Shown: in pieces, positions 39,901 through 52,204 of the stretch | How the letters are laid out: each line of letters begins with the position of its first letter | Numbering within the stretch: position 1 is the first letter of the stretch | DNA from: Callaeas wilsoni | Taxonomy: Eukaryota > Chordata > Aves > Passeriformes > Callaeidae | DNA: 64,000 bases | Reading direction: 5' to 3' | Assembly: GCA_013398955.1 (NCBI GenBank) | Contig: VWPU01014059.1 | Coordinates: forward strand, 558,001-622,000 | The notes under the pieces: generated by a model | What the model saw: the letters and a program-made list of their open reading frames with translations, nothing else | Databases searched by the model: none | What the model was told of the DNA's origin: nothing | Position numbers and translations under genes: made by a program

Positions 39901-40879
39901 GATCTTGACTTAGAAGCCTTCATCCTCTTCCTGTAAGGTCATCTCTGAATAGTCCTGCATTTCTGCTTCTCTGAATCTATTTTTGGGTCCTTTGTTTTCT
40001 GCCACAAATATATTAACCTCCCTACTCAAAATACTGTCTTTCAAAGCTTCCAGACCACATAGTTTCAATACCCTGGGAGGTTTTAATGTTGCTGTTTTAG
40101 TGGTGCTGTGCTTTGTTTGGATGGGTTGTTTGTTGTTGGAGTTTTGAGGCTTTTTTGTGTTTGGTTTTTGTTTGGGTTGGTTGTTTGTTTGCTTTTAATT
40201 AGCCCCCTTGTTTTCTCACATTTATCTAAAAAATATTTCATTTGCGTCTGCATTTGATATAGCTTAGAGTATTTATAGTACTATATCACCATGGACAAAA
40301 GTGGGTAACAGAGATCCGAGGAGGAATTTCTTTGTGCAGTTCAAATACATACTTTTTGCTTCACCCACCATGTAAGCAAAAACCAGATTACACCTTCCTT
40401 CTCATTCCAGTTTTGTACGTTATGTCCTGAACTGTTTCCTTGGCTCTTTTCAATTGGGCTAGCAATCACTCAAGCAATGAACTCAAAGGTACTAAAGGCT
40501 GAAAGCCTAATACCTGCAGTTTACCCTTGCCCCTTCCAAGCTACAGCTTTGTTCATATGTCTGGTTGGATGCTTGCTTTTTAGCAACAGCACAGGTGCTT
40601 TTGACTCAGTTTGATAACTATATTATTTGCTTTTTCTGCTGATCGCGCACATGGCCAAAAGTTTTCAGATCTTATATTTAGCAGCTGGTTGTTTTCACCT
40701 AGATGTTTCCATGTAAAACAGTTTTAAAAAAAAAGTTTCAGACACTATCACAGAAAGCTTGTTCTCTAAACCCAAGTATTTTCTGGAAGAAGACTGGGAA
40801 TTGCTATTTTTCTTACAATTCCTAAAATTAAATCCATCATCTCAAGACTCACAAGTAAGAATTACTTGATTTATAGACC

Positions 40880-40910
<31 letters not shown>

Positions 40911-43900
40911 AAAAAGTATTAAGGAACCCATATGGCTTTTCCAACCAGACTGAACAAAGAAAATGCCAAGCTGAGTCCCAGTTTCTTAACAGGGACCCAG
41001 TCTTGGTCACTACGGATATCATATTAAACACCCAAAGTGTCCACTCCTTGGTCGGAGCAAGTACCATGCGACAGTCATATCCACCTGCCTTTACATCAAG
41101 CCACTTTCAGGAGTAATAAACACTGTCAGTTGTTACAGAATTTTTTATTGCCCAGACAGTTATTCTCTACCTCCACTGTCATAAAAGCATAGCTAGGATG
41201 AAACATCCCCTGGGTCTGTTCTGGCTTAGAGACTGCCTTTAGAACTACATTGTGTTGATGAACTAGATTTTAATCTTAATTGTAGCTCTCAAACTCAAAA
41301 CAACCTCATGAGATTTCAGGGATGTCAGCATTCACAGCAGCAGCAACACAGAAACCAAATCACTCCTCCCCTCCCCCAGGTGCAATCTGGCTATGGCACT
41401 CTCAATTCTATTATCACTTCTGTTCTTGCCAAAAAAATGCCAAAAAATCTTTTGAAAAAATCACGGACATTAGTTCTCAGATACTTCCAGATGGAGTTTT
41501 GGCTCAACATCTGAAATATTTATTAACTGATCAAAAAAATTCTCCTGCAAGACAAACATTTTTATTTTTCAATTGTAAAATCAAGTATTGAAGAAGTTTG
41601 GTTTAATGCTATGTGCTGTCACAGGTTAATGGAGCAACGTTTAAAATCAGTCTTTCTTACTGCGAAAATATATTCATTAGTACAGCTAAAGAAAGCATGT
41701 CATCTTTAATTCAGAAGTCAATTTAAAATTAAATTGGCATAATAGTTAGATAAAATATTTGAGGCCTTAGAGGACACTGTTTAATGGTAGGGGTAGTAAA
41801 GAATGAATTTTTATAGCAATGGAACACTCTCTATTGCTTCTGGGTGTGCAACATCAAAAAAGTAAAAATGGTTCAATCAGTTTTGACAAGCTGCCTGCTA
41901 CACATGCACAAACTACACTTTACTAATCCTGATCTTTGGGTTGATCCAGTATCAGCCATCCCGGGAGCTGGAGAAGGAAATACTGTTGACTTCTTTCTCA
42001 GAAAGCAGACTGCCTGCTGAAAACTCTGGAGATACCCTATTCTATCAGCAAACAAGTTCAACCTTGCTCGCAATTAATGAAATTAGAGTAAGCAAAGGCA
42101 CAGAAAGTACCAAGGCCAAACCAGAGCAACAGGCAGTTAGTCCAGGATCCCAAAGAACCCACAACCATATTAGCTGTGTTTATGATTTACTGGAGAAAGG
42201 TCATAATCAGCTTTGCAGTTTTCCTATGGAAAGATGGTGTGTAGGGAAAGGAACAGTTCAGCAAAACCTGTTAGAAACAATGCTCACATGGCCCTGCCTG
42301 GCCACTCTGATTCACAATCACATCACTCTATTTTTCAGCTCAGAGGAATGCAACAAGAAAGGAGGCTCCTTAATGGCTACAAACTATTAAACTATAAAAA
42401 CCTATAAACTATAAGACTCTAACCAGCCCTTTTGGCAAAGCAGCATCCTATCTACTTCACAGGTGATAACTCATCTGAAGAGGAAATCCAGGAGAAATCT
42501 ATCAATCCAGATTAATCTGTGTGACGTTTTAGCAATATCCTAATAATTTTTCCAAAACCTGATCCTTTTTATCCCTGATTAACCACATTTCTCATAAATG
42601 TAGCTAAAATAAGGGTGAATGCTTGCCTTTCTGTTGACCTTGAGGAAATCCAAGAAAGTCACAATGGGTTTCTTTTAAGATGTGAAAACACTGATAAAAT
42701 GTGTATCTCATTCAAGAAACATTTTTTAAAGAATATTAAACCAACAAGCCACACTTTAGTCCTTTAAAAGACAGTAAATAGCCCAATTGAGTAAAAGGGA
42801 AAAAATCTCCAGTTTTAATTACTCAGACAAGACATGATAAACATGACTAGAAATTAAAACATCCTTAAGTGAAACATTTGCCAAAGAAACTTTACTGGTG
42901 GATTTTTTAAAGAACAAGCACTACTGAACATCTCTTAAATAGATGCCAGGAAAATCATTCTGGGAAAGAATTTTAAATTCTTCAAGTGATCCTGTAATGA
43001 CATCAGATTATCCTTCCATTTATGCTTAATAATCCATAAGACAGTGGATAATTTGCACCACTGAAACCTCAACCTACCATACTTTCATTTGTAGTCCTTA
43101 GTGAGCCAATTACACGAATTCTTTCTTATATTTTTTCTGTAACTGACTGTCTTTAATGCATATTGATCTGATGATGTACAGTATATAAATCTGTCTCTCC
43201 TCTGTGGAGAGGGAATGAAACAAAGTTTATAATTGACAAGACAAACTTGAGTAGTTTAACCTAATCAATCTATCTAATCAAATGTCACTCACACTTACTG
43301 TCACTGTTGAAGCATCTCCTGCATTTATTTCATGAGCAGTATTAACAGTCACCCCAAAACCTCTGAGGATTAAAAAGTAGGCCTCAAATTCAAACTAAAA
43401 ATCCAGAGGACATGAAACAACATAAATATAAGTGTATAATTATAGAAAAAGTTTCATCCTGTTTCTTATGCACCTATGAAGAAAAACCTTTTAGATTACA
43501 CAAATTAAATTAAAATGAACAAGTACTATCCAAGTTTGTGCATAACAGAACAATGGAACGAATACAACTAATGCTTCTTTCCAGATCCAAGATGATTAAG
43601 ATTAAAGATAATTATTCTCTCGTGAACAGTTGACAACTTGTAAGAATACACTGCATTTTGCTTAGATTTCATCCTATTCATCTACCTACAATAAGGTGCA
43701 ATTTACTGTCAGTGTCAGAGGTGTGATCAAGGAATGAATGGGCAGGGAAAGTCAATTCCATTTTGTCAAAATATTAAGTTTGGGATCCAAAACTGTGAAG
43801 GTACACGTGCTACTTAATATGTTTGTCCTGTCATTTTTAAAACATTTCTTAGAAACCGACACTTTTCATACGCATTTAGAAAAGCCTGCTTGAAAGGAAA

Positions 43901-43932
43901 TGTTCTCTACATTTGCTTTATGTCTCTGCTAG
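33913..43932. other. Unannotated AT-rich DNA
   Basis: No gene recognised. It includes a poly-A tract at 40880-40908 and a T/G-rich low-complexity run at about 40095-40195 built of GTTTG and GGTTG units. Open frames at 34201-34464, 37079-37369 (minus) and 37297-37554 (minus) have no recognisable domain. The 149-codon frame at 41941-42390 overlaps another plus-strand frame (42213-42407) and lacks recognisable features. Confidence 0.55.
40880..40908 (+). repeat. Poly-A tract, 29 A
   Basis: Twenty-nine uninterrupted A residues followed by TAAAAAAG. No recognised retrotransposed transcript precedes it; CR1 does not end in poly-A. Most likely a simple mononucleotide repeat. Confidence 0.95.
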
Positions 43933-43962
43933 GATGGATCACAAGAAGAAAGAGTGTATTCT
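43933..43962 (+). other. Candidate 30-bp microexon, gene unknown
   Basis: A pyrimidine-rich tract ends TCTCTGCTAG, followed by 30 bp and a near-consensus donor GTAAGTAT at 43963. The length is a multiple of three. In phase 0 it would encode DGSQEERVYS, but all three frames are open, so openness is not evidence at this size. A TGC lies three bases from the acceptor AG; neural microexons regulated by SRRM4 commonly carry a UGC there. Flanking exons are not recognised. The call rests only on the quality of the splice signals. Confidence 0.25.
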
Positions 43963-46900
43963 GTAAGTATTTGTGTCAGTTGTGAACCAAATTACTCACA
44001 AATAATTCTTGACATTATTCAAGTAGTGTTAAGTCTGAGTAATGACAGAGACCGGAAAGGACCTTGTTTTTAGCTGTCATGATCCATTACTACAGCATAT
44101 ATCTTTCTAAGATGTTTAAGATTACGAACATCTCCTCTACAGCAGCTGCACTGGGCTTGGTTTGAGCCATTAGATATTTCCTGGATGTATCTTAACACAG
44201 CCAAAAGCCATTTCAGGCTCTGTCCATAAAGTTCTAAGAAATAATATGAAAATATTTGAGCTGTTTGAATAAAACAGGGGCTTAGGTTAGCTTTCAGGGA
44301 AAGTCAACAGCCTCAAAGCAAAAGTTAACTAAAATGCCTTAAAAATCAGCTCCACGTATAGCAAAACAGTCACTAATTTAGGATTCATTAATTTCACTTG
44401 AAGACTACATTTTCTCAGCATGTTCAGAGTTTAAGGAGAAATTCCCAATACACAAGTGTTTTTATTAGTAGCTTTTGTCCCATCTCTGAACTTGTGGTCT
44501 CATGTCACCGGTGTTTCGGTACTTACATTCTCAAAGACAAACTTCGTGCTACTGTCTAGATATAGCTTATCCATTCCTCTTAGTGCCTTAATCTTCCCAA
44601 CCTCTTTCACTGTAGATAAAATAGTAGCTTATTAAAAATCATTGTACTTCCATGAACATAGGCCATGATCTCCAGCAGCCTCAATAGGTACTACTTTATT
44701 TATAGGAGTCATGTCTCCCCATCAGGGAAGACAGGTCAAATCAAAGGACCCAGTTCTGTCTTCGAATTTGTAATCTGTCACTGAAATCAGCTTCAAGCAT
44801 TTTGCTAAGAGGATTTCAAAGCATTACACACCTTGTAATAATTACAGAATTACTCTACCAAATAATGAAATAGCAAAATCTCAAAATAAACAACTAAACC
44901 ACCATAAGGAATAATATCAGCTCAGCTGCAGATATTTTTCTGCCCCATCCGGTGCTAGAGGAAGCAGGTTTCCTCTTCATGCTGAGTACATCGTGTTTTG
45001 ACTCATATTACCAGGAAGGCTGAAAGGAGAGGCCTCCCCCAAGCCTCTGAACTCATCTGGTATCTACTCACACAAAGACATCAATGTTCTGAGAGAAATT
45101 AGCCCCTGGAATGTTTTTGTTTTCAAAACTGTGTTCTGAAAAGGCAGTGTTTGCCACACATCTGGAAAAAGTGCTCATAGGTTAAGGATGAAAATGGGAA
45201 AGTCTTGAGAAAACAAAACATGAAAAGGGGCAGACTGGGTGGGAAAACCGCTGCAGACTAAGCGAGGGGATGAAAGAGAACTATCCTATCAGGAGGATGT
45301 CTTGCAGAGAAGCTTACAAAGATAGCATTTTCTTCTGGGGCTTGGAGATGCTTCGCTTGACACACTTCACTCCCCAACAGAGTGGGAGGACAGCTAACTT
45401 GAGATTTTATATGAAAGTGAAATCTTTGAGATATAAATACATAGAAAAGATCACAGAAATTTTACACAAGGTTGGTTGGGTGTTTGGGGTTTATTTTAAG
45501 ACATCCTTTTTTGTTAGAGAAATGCCTTACTACGTTCTGATTGTAGGGCATAATGGGTGGGAGAAAAGAAAGAAGACACAGAGACCTTAAGTGCCATTTC
45601 CTTCTGGCCTGCTTTTTTGTCTATGGTCTTCCTAACTGTACTTGGTAGTAAACTGTAAGTATAAACAAACAATATGTGAGGCGTACTGCAGTACATAATA
45701 CTCCCATAATCAACAATGCACTGCCTGCTGCAGCCTTTTCTCCAGCCTATCACCAGACCTCAAGCCTGTATCTGAAGTTCAGCTGATAGTTATGAATGCC
45801 TTTATAGTTCTTGTAGTCCTTCCAAATAGTCAAATGCACTTTACTGAGAGTGAAGTTGAAGCTCGTTTCTAGTAAGCAAAATATTGCCCCTGCTAGAAGA
45901 ATCATCTCACTTAGATTTCCAATATGGTCTTCACAATTGATTTCATAGGATCTGACCATTCCCATCTGTAAAGACCTACACAGATATTTCTGTTATTTCT
46001 GTACATACAGAAAAATAAAACTAGGCAGCCATCCAGAATTTGTATAAATATGATCTGTAATGAAGTGGAGGGAAAAAAAAAACGTGCTAATACTTTATAA
46101 ATACAAAAACAGCAAGCTGTCTTGTAAGGCATTAATTAATAACCAGTAAGCTCAAGGATATTTACTAGCTTGCAGATATTACCGTAATGCAAGAAAAATT
46201 TTCATCCATGAGCAGGCCTGAAAAGAAAGAAAAGGTCAGAAAAACAATCTCCTTCTATCACAATTATGCCAGACAAGTTATCAATATATGAAAAGGACTC
46301 CAAGTGCAATGGTAAGTCTCAAGAACAGTTCTATCCATTCCGTGAAATTATAAATTCCACAATCAGGAAAATAAGTTAAAGCATGTATCAATACAATGTG
46401 CACAGAGAAAAAACAACGAAAGTGAAATCATATTCTACTGAAAACTCTAATAAAGAATAGCACTTGACCTACAAGTCAAAGACTCTTGACAATAGGTTTT
46501 AAGGCCAGAGGTGAGTATTAGATTGTCTGCATGCTATAATCTAAGGATTTTTATTACCTATCATTGACAGAGAGCCTATGTCAACTATATCATTTCAGTA
46601 AAACATGCACTTGGTTTGAAAGCAGCAAGATACAATCCATCCCTTTTCTAAACAGTTTGTTCTCTTAGTATATTGGAAAATGCTGATCTGGATATCCACG
46701 GACTGGCAAGAACTTGAATTTCAGTCTATCATTTCAGAGTTTCAGTCAGACTATCTCTCCATAATGGTCAATAAATATAAAGAAGTTCATCTCTACCTCA
46801 CACCCAAAGCACCATTTCAAAGGAAGAGATTGAATAAACATGGAAAAGTCTAGAGACTTCAGCCTGGAAGTGAAAAGAAAAAGGGACAAATAAAAATCTT

Positions 46901-49900
46901 CTCTCCCTTTCTCTTATTGACTAGATAAGGTACTTAATCTGTTTTTTGTCCCCTGTGCCTACCCAAATTCGACTCTTGACTGTTGAGAAGCCTGGTCCTG
47001 CTGTCTGTCTCTCCAGGACATTGCACAAGAAATTTGTCTGTTCAGTGTTTTAAAACTCAAGATATTTGCCATGTATAGAAGAGCCACAGCAATAATAACT
47101 TTTATCACTCTTGGAGTTTTCACTTTCAGCATTTTAGTTCAATTTTTATCTTTGCAGAGGACAGAAAAGTGTCTGTTGGTATGGATGCCATACCATCTGG
47201 TGTCCCTTTTAATCCTGTCATTTATCAATACGTACTAGCACCTGATAAGCTTTTATTAATGAACGTGACCTTGGTAAAAACAGTCCATGACAGATATTTC
47301 CAGATAATTTCATTATATGCACATTTTTAGCTTATCAAATCTATTATATGTTCTTCTATATACTTGTTGAAATTTAGAAAAGAACATATCAGAAGTGTAA
47401 ATTTTCTGGAAACTGGTCAACACTTACATATTCTCTTTACATTTCACAGTGTTCTCTACCAGTTATGTACTTACCTAATAGTTTTTAATCAAAAATTTCT
47501 CATATAATACAGTGCCACTGTTCAAAATAAGTGGTATTTTCAGTTTATTTAATCTTGTTTTAGAAACAAAAGAACATTTTTAAAAGAAGGAAGAAAAAAT
47601 CTAAGCACAGATGAATAAAGGAGTGGATGATACACAGTATAAATGGGGAGGTCAGGGATGAATAAGAATCAAAGTTGATATTAACTAATCTTGTATTCAG
47701 CTGTGTGTGCACACTAATCATAACTCACTAAAAATCAAGGAGCTGTGAAAAATGCTTGAAATGCATTGCATATGTGTCACATGTATGTGTTCATATTAAG
47801 GGTCCTTCACACATAAATCTCTTACTTTACCTAAGCAGGGAAAGGTAACTGAGCCATTATACAGGGAGAAATTCTGTTTTGAGTTGTTTCCCCCTGCTAA
47901 TTTTATTTGTTTCACAGACTTAGTCAAAACCTGGATGGGGGGATGAGAACAATGTGCAAAAAATTGTTCCTTGTAAACATTGCTAGCAGAGATTGAACAT
48001 CAGCTGACAACCCAGAGAAAAAGAGCATTTCCTTAGGTCCAATTCCACTCTGAACAAGTGGTTCACTGCGAACTATGAAAACCTGAGATAGTTCTTCTTT
48101 CACATTCAGAATAGCTTTTGCAAAATGAAAACTAGCATCTGTTAGTTGTTTTAAACCTGTGCTAATAAGTAAACTTCAAATATTTTCCTCATCTATGTTG
48201 GACTAGTATAGCATATTTCACTTCCACCAAGTGCATCAAGCGGATAAATTAATCTCTTTTTCAAGCTACCACAGAAGAATGCAAAGCACTTAAATCCATC
48301 CCTAGCTTTATCTGCACTAAGATGCAATGTATTCTGGCCACTGACTCAAATTCTCTTTCAGTATTAGTAGAGATTTAGATACAACAGGACTGACACAAGC
48401 AAGGTTAGCCTGTTCTAAGGCATACATGTTCACTCCACCCCCTTTTCACTGCTGTGAAGGCAGAAATTGGATTAAAGTTAATCCATCCTGCACCTCTAGC
48501 AAAAAACATTTGTCCCCTGGCTGACATACATGAAACACAACTCTTAATAATCTGTTTCTTGCCTCTATTATATGAACTGGTTAAGAGCACAGTCCAATTA
48601 CTCCATGCTTTATTTACCTCCAAAAGGTACAAACCATCCTAGAGTGCAGCAGAAAAACTGGAATTATTGAAACTTTCCATATGTTAGGCCAGGGCCTTTA
48701 CATATAGGGGGTTGAGTTGCACAGGTGCTGAAGCCCATCTGCCCCTGAAATCAGTAGAAACAGCTTTTGCTCATTGTCTTGAGAATTAGGTCACTGCATT
48801 GTAAGTTATCATGTAAACCTTAATTATTTAAGAAAAATCATTCTTCCTTTCCTGCTTGAGTCAAAAGTGATGCATGAAACAACGGTCTGAAGGAAAACAT
48901 TTCCCAGAACATAACGGCAAAGGCATCGAGATTGTCCCTGCCTTCCAGAGCACTGCATGGGGATCAAATCACATATATACACTGCACCTCAGGGAGCAGC
49001 AAGGACCACTGTCCCCTCAGCAGCTAGGTGCCAAGGGAAGCAGGAGCCTAACACAGACCCAGTGCTGGCAACAGGAACCACCAGCATGACAAGGAGAAAG
49101 CCCAGTCAGTGACTAAAAACACTGGGGACAGAGGCAGGGCTAGAGACAACACAACACACAAGGGGTCTAACAAGACTAACAGGTTCACATCAGTAAAAGA
49201 CTAAATTCACAAACCTGAGCTTAAATCAGACCATTTAAGGGGGAGATGCCTCAGAGAAGACAGGTCAGGGCCAGTAAAGCCTATTAGCATGCTCTGGGCT
49301 CTGCCACTGTGAGATATTGTTGCTGCCTCTTACTGCAGTGGGAAGGGAAGGATTTGGGAAAAAAAAAACAACAACAACTAAACCCAAAAACTCATTTCTC
49401 TGTCTGTTTCCTCTTAAGCTTAAGGTGTTGTATTGTTCATCTTCTCTCTGCTGAGGATACAAGGTCTACAGCTCTTAGAGAAATTAAAAGAAAAACACAA
49501 ACTTAGCCCTTTAAAAAAGAAAAGCTCAAATGAAAATAGTCCTGCAGATCATCTCCTTAATGCTTAAATTATTTGAACAGCTGTATATCAAAGCTAACAG
49601 GATTGTCTCCTTTAGTTAGCTGTGAACCATTTGAGGTAAAAGTCCAAAAATGTCAAAACATTTTATATTTAGTCTATAGAAGTGCAGATTCAATGGTATG
49701 TGTGGGGAAAAATATTTCTTAATCTCTCTCTATTTACAGTGAACAACTGCATGCATAGTAGCTTTTTCTCTACTTGGATTTTTTTGACAATTAATTCCCA
49801 GTAAGTATAGTTTAACTGGTGATAACCTCAATGGGAATGGCATTGTTGTGAAGTGTTCAGGAGCTTACAGTCTCATTTCATGTCTGACTGGGTATGAGCA

Positions 49901-50352
49901 GTCTCAGGTTACAGTTTAACTGTAGTTATGGACTGTAGAGCTTCAGTTTTTAGGTATAAGCTGACCCCACTACAGTTCAGGCCATTGCTAATTCTTCCCA
50001 GCACCATCATTGTTACAGGTGTGACTGCACGGGATTCTTGGAAGAACATATAGAACGAGACAGTTCCTCACACTTTAAAGAGCACAAATATTATCATAGG
50101 TGCTAAGATTTAAATGAAGTTTCAAGTGTGGTTTGGTTTTGATGTGTTTTTCTCTTCTAACACTCCATTTACAGCCCAGATCAGATGAGAAATACTGGCC
50201 ATAACCCATGTTTGAAATCAAAGAAACAAATACAATGATTATGGCTTTCAAAGGAGGGATCTTGGCATAGTGCTGTGTTCTCCTCTTCATGAAAAACAGC
50301 CAAATGATGCCAGATCTCTGGCAATAGATCTGTAAGAGAGATTGATTGCCAG
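43963..50352. other. Unannotated AT-rich DNA
   Basis: No gene recognised apart from the weak microexon candidate at 46273. Slightly GC-richer sequence occupies about 48890-49290. Open frames at 45270-45590, 45514-45753 (minus) and 48405-48642 (both strands) show no recognised motifs. The longest minus-strand frame (50075-50560) runs into the hairpin at 50353 and overlaps a second long frame (50181-50531) on the same strand, so composition is a sufficient explanation. Confidence 0.55.
46273..46311 (+). other. Candidate 39-bp microexon, gene unknown
   Basis: A pyrimidine-rich acceptor (TCTCCTTCTATCAC... ending GCCAG at 46272) and a donor GTAAGTCT at 46312 enclose 39 bp, a multiple of three. 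Phase 0 gives TSYQYMKRTPSAM; one of the other two frames is closed. A TGC again lies just upstream of the acceptor. It is 2.3 kb from the 43933 candidate and in the same orientation. No homologue is recognised. Confidence 0.2.
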
Positions 50353-50414
50353 GGAGAGATGGCAGAGGTGCCTGCCACCTTCCATGAGGTGGCAGGCACC
50401 TCTGCCACCTCTTC
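50353..50414. other. Near-perfect inverted repeat (hairpin)
   Basis: The inner arms at 50360-50380 and 50387-50407 are exact reverse complements over 21 bp, beginning TGGCAGAGGTGCC, with a 6-base loop TCCATG. Seven more base positions outward give five Watson-Crick pairs, one G.T and one A.C mismatch, for a stem of 28 positions. The arms are GC-rich in AT-rich surroundings. The loop is short for a typical microRNA precursor. A replication template switch could make such a structure in one step; an RNA function is also possible. Confidence 0.95.
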
Positions 50415-50603
50415 ACAGCTAGTTTCTTGGTTGGTACGGAAGCAGAAAAAGGCAAAATTATATCTGCCATCTTTACTTTGAGGATTTTGACATACCCAAA
50501 GAAGGAATTCATTTGCTTCTGTTGTAGCCATTCTTTGAACAACAAGAAAATTTCTGCCACTTTCTCACTTCCGCGATTAAAGCCAGTTACGCTCTGGCAT
50601 TAA

Positions 50604-51960
50604 AGAATCACAGAATGACTGAATATTCTGAGCAGGGAAGGGACTCACAAGGATCAGTGAAGTACAACTCCTGCACAGGACAGTCCAAAGAATCACACCA
50701 TGTGCCTGAGAACATTGTCCAAATGCTTCTTAAGCTTTGTCAGTCTTGGTGCTGTGGCCACTACCCTGGGAAGCCTGTTCTAGTGCCCAATCACCCTGTG
50801 GGTGAAGAACCTTTTCATAATATCTAACCTAAATTTTCCCTGACACAGGTTCAGGCCATTCCCTTGGGTCCTCTCACTGGTCACCAAAGAGTAGAGATCA
50901 ATGTCTGCCTCTCCTCTTCCCCTCATGACGAAGTTGTAGACTGCACTGAGGTCTCCCCTCAGTCTCCTCCAGGCTGTACAGACCAAGTGACCTCAGCCAC
51001 TCCCCACGCGGCTTCCCCTCCAGAGCCTTCATCATCCTCGTGGTCCTCCTGTGAATGCTCTCTAATAGATTAATGTCTTTCTTATATTGAGGTGCCCAAA
51101 ACTGCACACAGGTCTCAAGGAGAGGCCACACCAGTGCAGAGCAGAGGGGGACAATCCCCTACCTTGCCTGGCTGGCAATGCTGTGCCTGATGCCCCCCAG
51201 GACATGCTTGTTCCTCCTGGCTGCCAGGGCACTGCTGGCTCATGTTCAACTTGCCGTCAACCAGGACCCCAGGTCCCTTTCTGTGGTGCTGCTCACCAGC
51301 CTCTCCCTCCCCAGCCTGTCATACAGCCAGGGTTCCCCATTTCAGATGCAGAATCTGTCACTTGTCTTTGTTAAATTTCATAGCGTTGGAGATTGCCCAG
51401 ACCTCTGCTTTGTTGAGGTCTCTTAGCAGGGCCTCTCTTTAAGGAAGTCAGCAGCTCCTCCTAATTTTGTATAATCTACAAACTTGCTTAGTATCCCTTT
51501 GAGTCCTGCATTCAATTTGTTAATGAAGATATTGAAGAGAGCTGAGCCTAAGATGGAGGCCTGCAGAACCTCACTAGTGCCTGGATGGTAGCAGCATCCA
51601 TTCAATATAACCCTTTGCACTCAATATAACACATGAGCCACTTGCTCACCCATCTCATGACGTTTTTATGCAGCTGAAGGCTGAACATTTTGTCCAGGAG
51701 GATATAATGAGAAACAAAAGCTTTGCTAAAATTCAAGATTACATCAACTGGTTTCTCTTGATCAACTAGGTGGGTTACCTTGTCATAAAAGGAAATCAGG
51801 TTTGATAAGCAGGACTTTCCCCTCAGGAAGCCATGCTGACTGATGATTGTGTTGTCCTTCAGGCATTTTTCAATACCCCCCAGAATAATCTTCTCCATAA
51901 CTTTACCAAGCACTGAAGTGAGACTAACAGGCCTGTAAAAATTAAACACATCTGAGTTTT
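50604..51960 (-). mobile_element. CR1 LINE, 5'-truncated, second subfamily
   Basis: The element starts at its 3' terminus on the plus-strand left (AGAATCACAGAATGACT at 50604), continues through an 89-bp 3' UTR, and then the C-terminal and RT parts of ORF2. Similarity ends near 51960, inside the RT domain, so more than half the element including the endonuclease is missing. Its 3' UTR differs from the CR1 at 9886 and resembles the tail of the SINE at 33775. Both CR1 copies in the window lie on the minus strand. Frameshifts and lost catalytic residues show that it is dead. Confidence 0.95.
50693..51960 (-). pseudogene. CR1 ORF2 reverse-transcriptase remnant with lost catalytic residues
   Basis: Pieces in order on the minus strand: the RT entry YRPVSLTSVLGKVMEKIILG, then SQHGFLRGKSCLSNLISFYDK, then motif A as VILNFSKAF where the family has LDFSKAF (first catalytic Asp replaced by Asn); after a frameshift near 51610, ILGSALFNIFINKLNAGLKG and motif C as KFVDYTKL where the family has FADDTKL (one Asp lost). 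Downstream come MKFNKDKC, VLVDGKLNMSQQC, VQFWAPQYKKD, EWLRSLGLYSLEE, RLRGDLSAVYNFV and LDIMKRFFTHRV across several frames, ending HMV and a TGA at 50693-50695. In an active element this domain copies CR1 RNA at a nicked target. Confidence 0.94.
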
Positions 51961-52204
51961 TCCTGACTCCACTGTGCACTGTGTCTCAGAAGTCAACCCC
52001 TAAAATATTTCACAGAATCAGAAAGAAAGATTTAGGCTGCAGTTTGAAGGAAATGTAAGTAATTCTTACTTACATTCTTACACATAATTCTTCATTATCT
52101 TTATTCGCACAAAATTATCTGTTTATAATGAGATAACAAAAATAGGGACAGAGTGATGAAGAAAAAGTAACGAGATAGAAATGTCCTTTCTATTTCTAAG
52201 GAAA
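51961..52204. other. Short spacer between CR1 and pentamer array
   Basis: AT-rich sequence with a short near-duplicate of TTCTTAC (about 52060-52085). No element recognised. Confidence 0.6.

Noticed and set aside
40880..40908. Poly-A tail of a processed retrocopy
   Set aside because: No transcript-like sequence or AATAAA precedes it within a sensible distance, and avian CR1 rarely makes poly-A retrocopies.
41941..42390. 149-codon plus-strand open frame
   Set aside because: Overlapped by another plus frame and a minus frame, with no domain recognised.
50075..50560. 161-codon minus-strand open frame, the longest in the window
   Set aside because: A second frame on the same strand (50181-50531) is also open, the frame crosses the hairpin, and no domain or signal is recognisable. 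Low stop density from local composition is enough to explain it.
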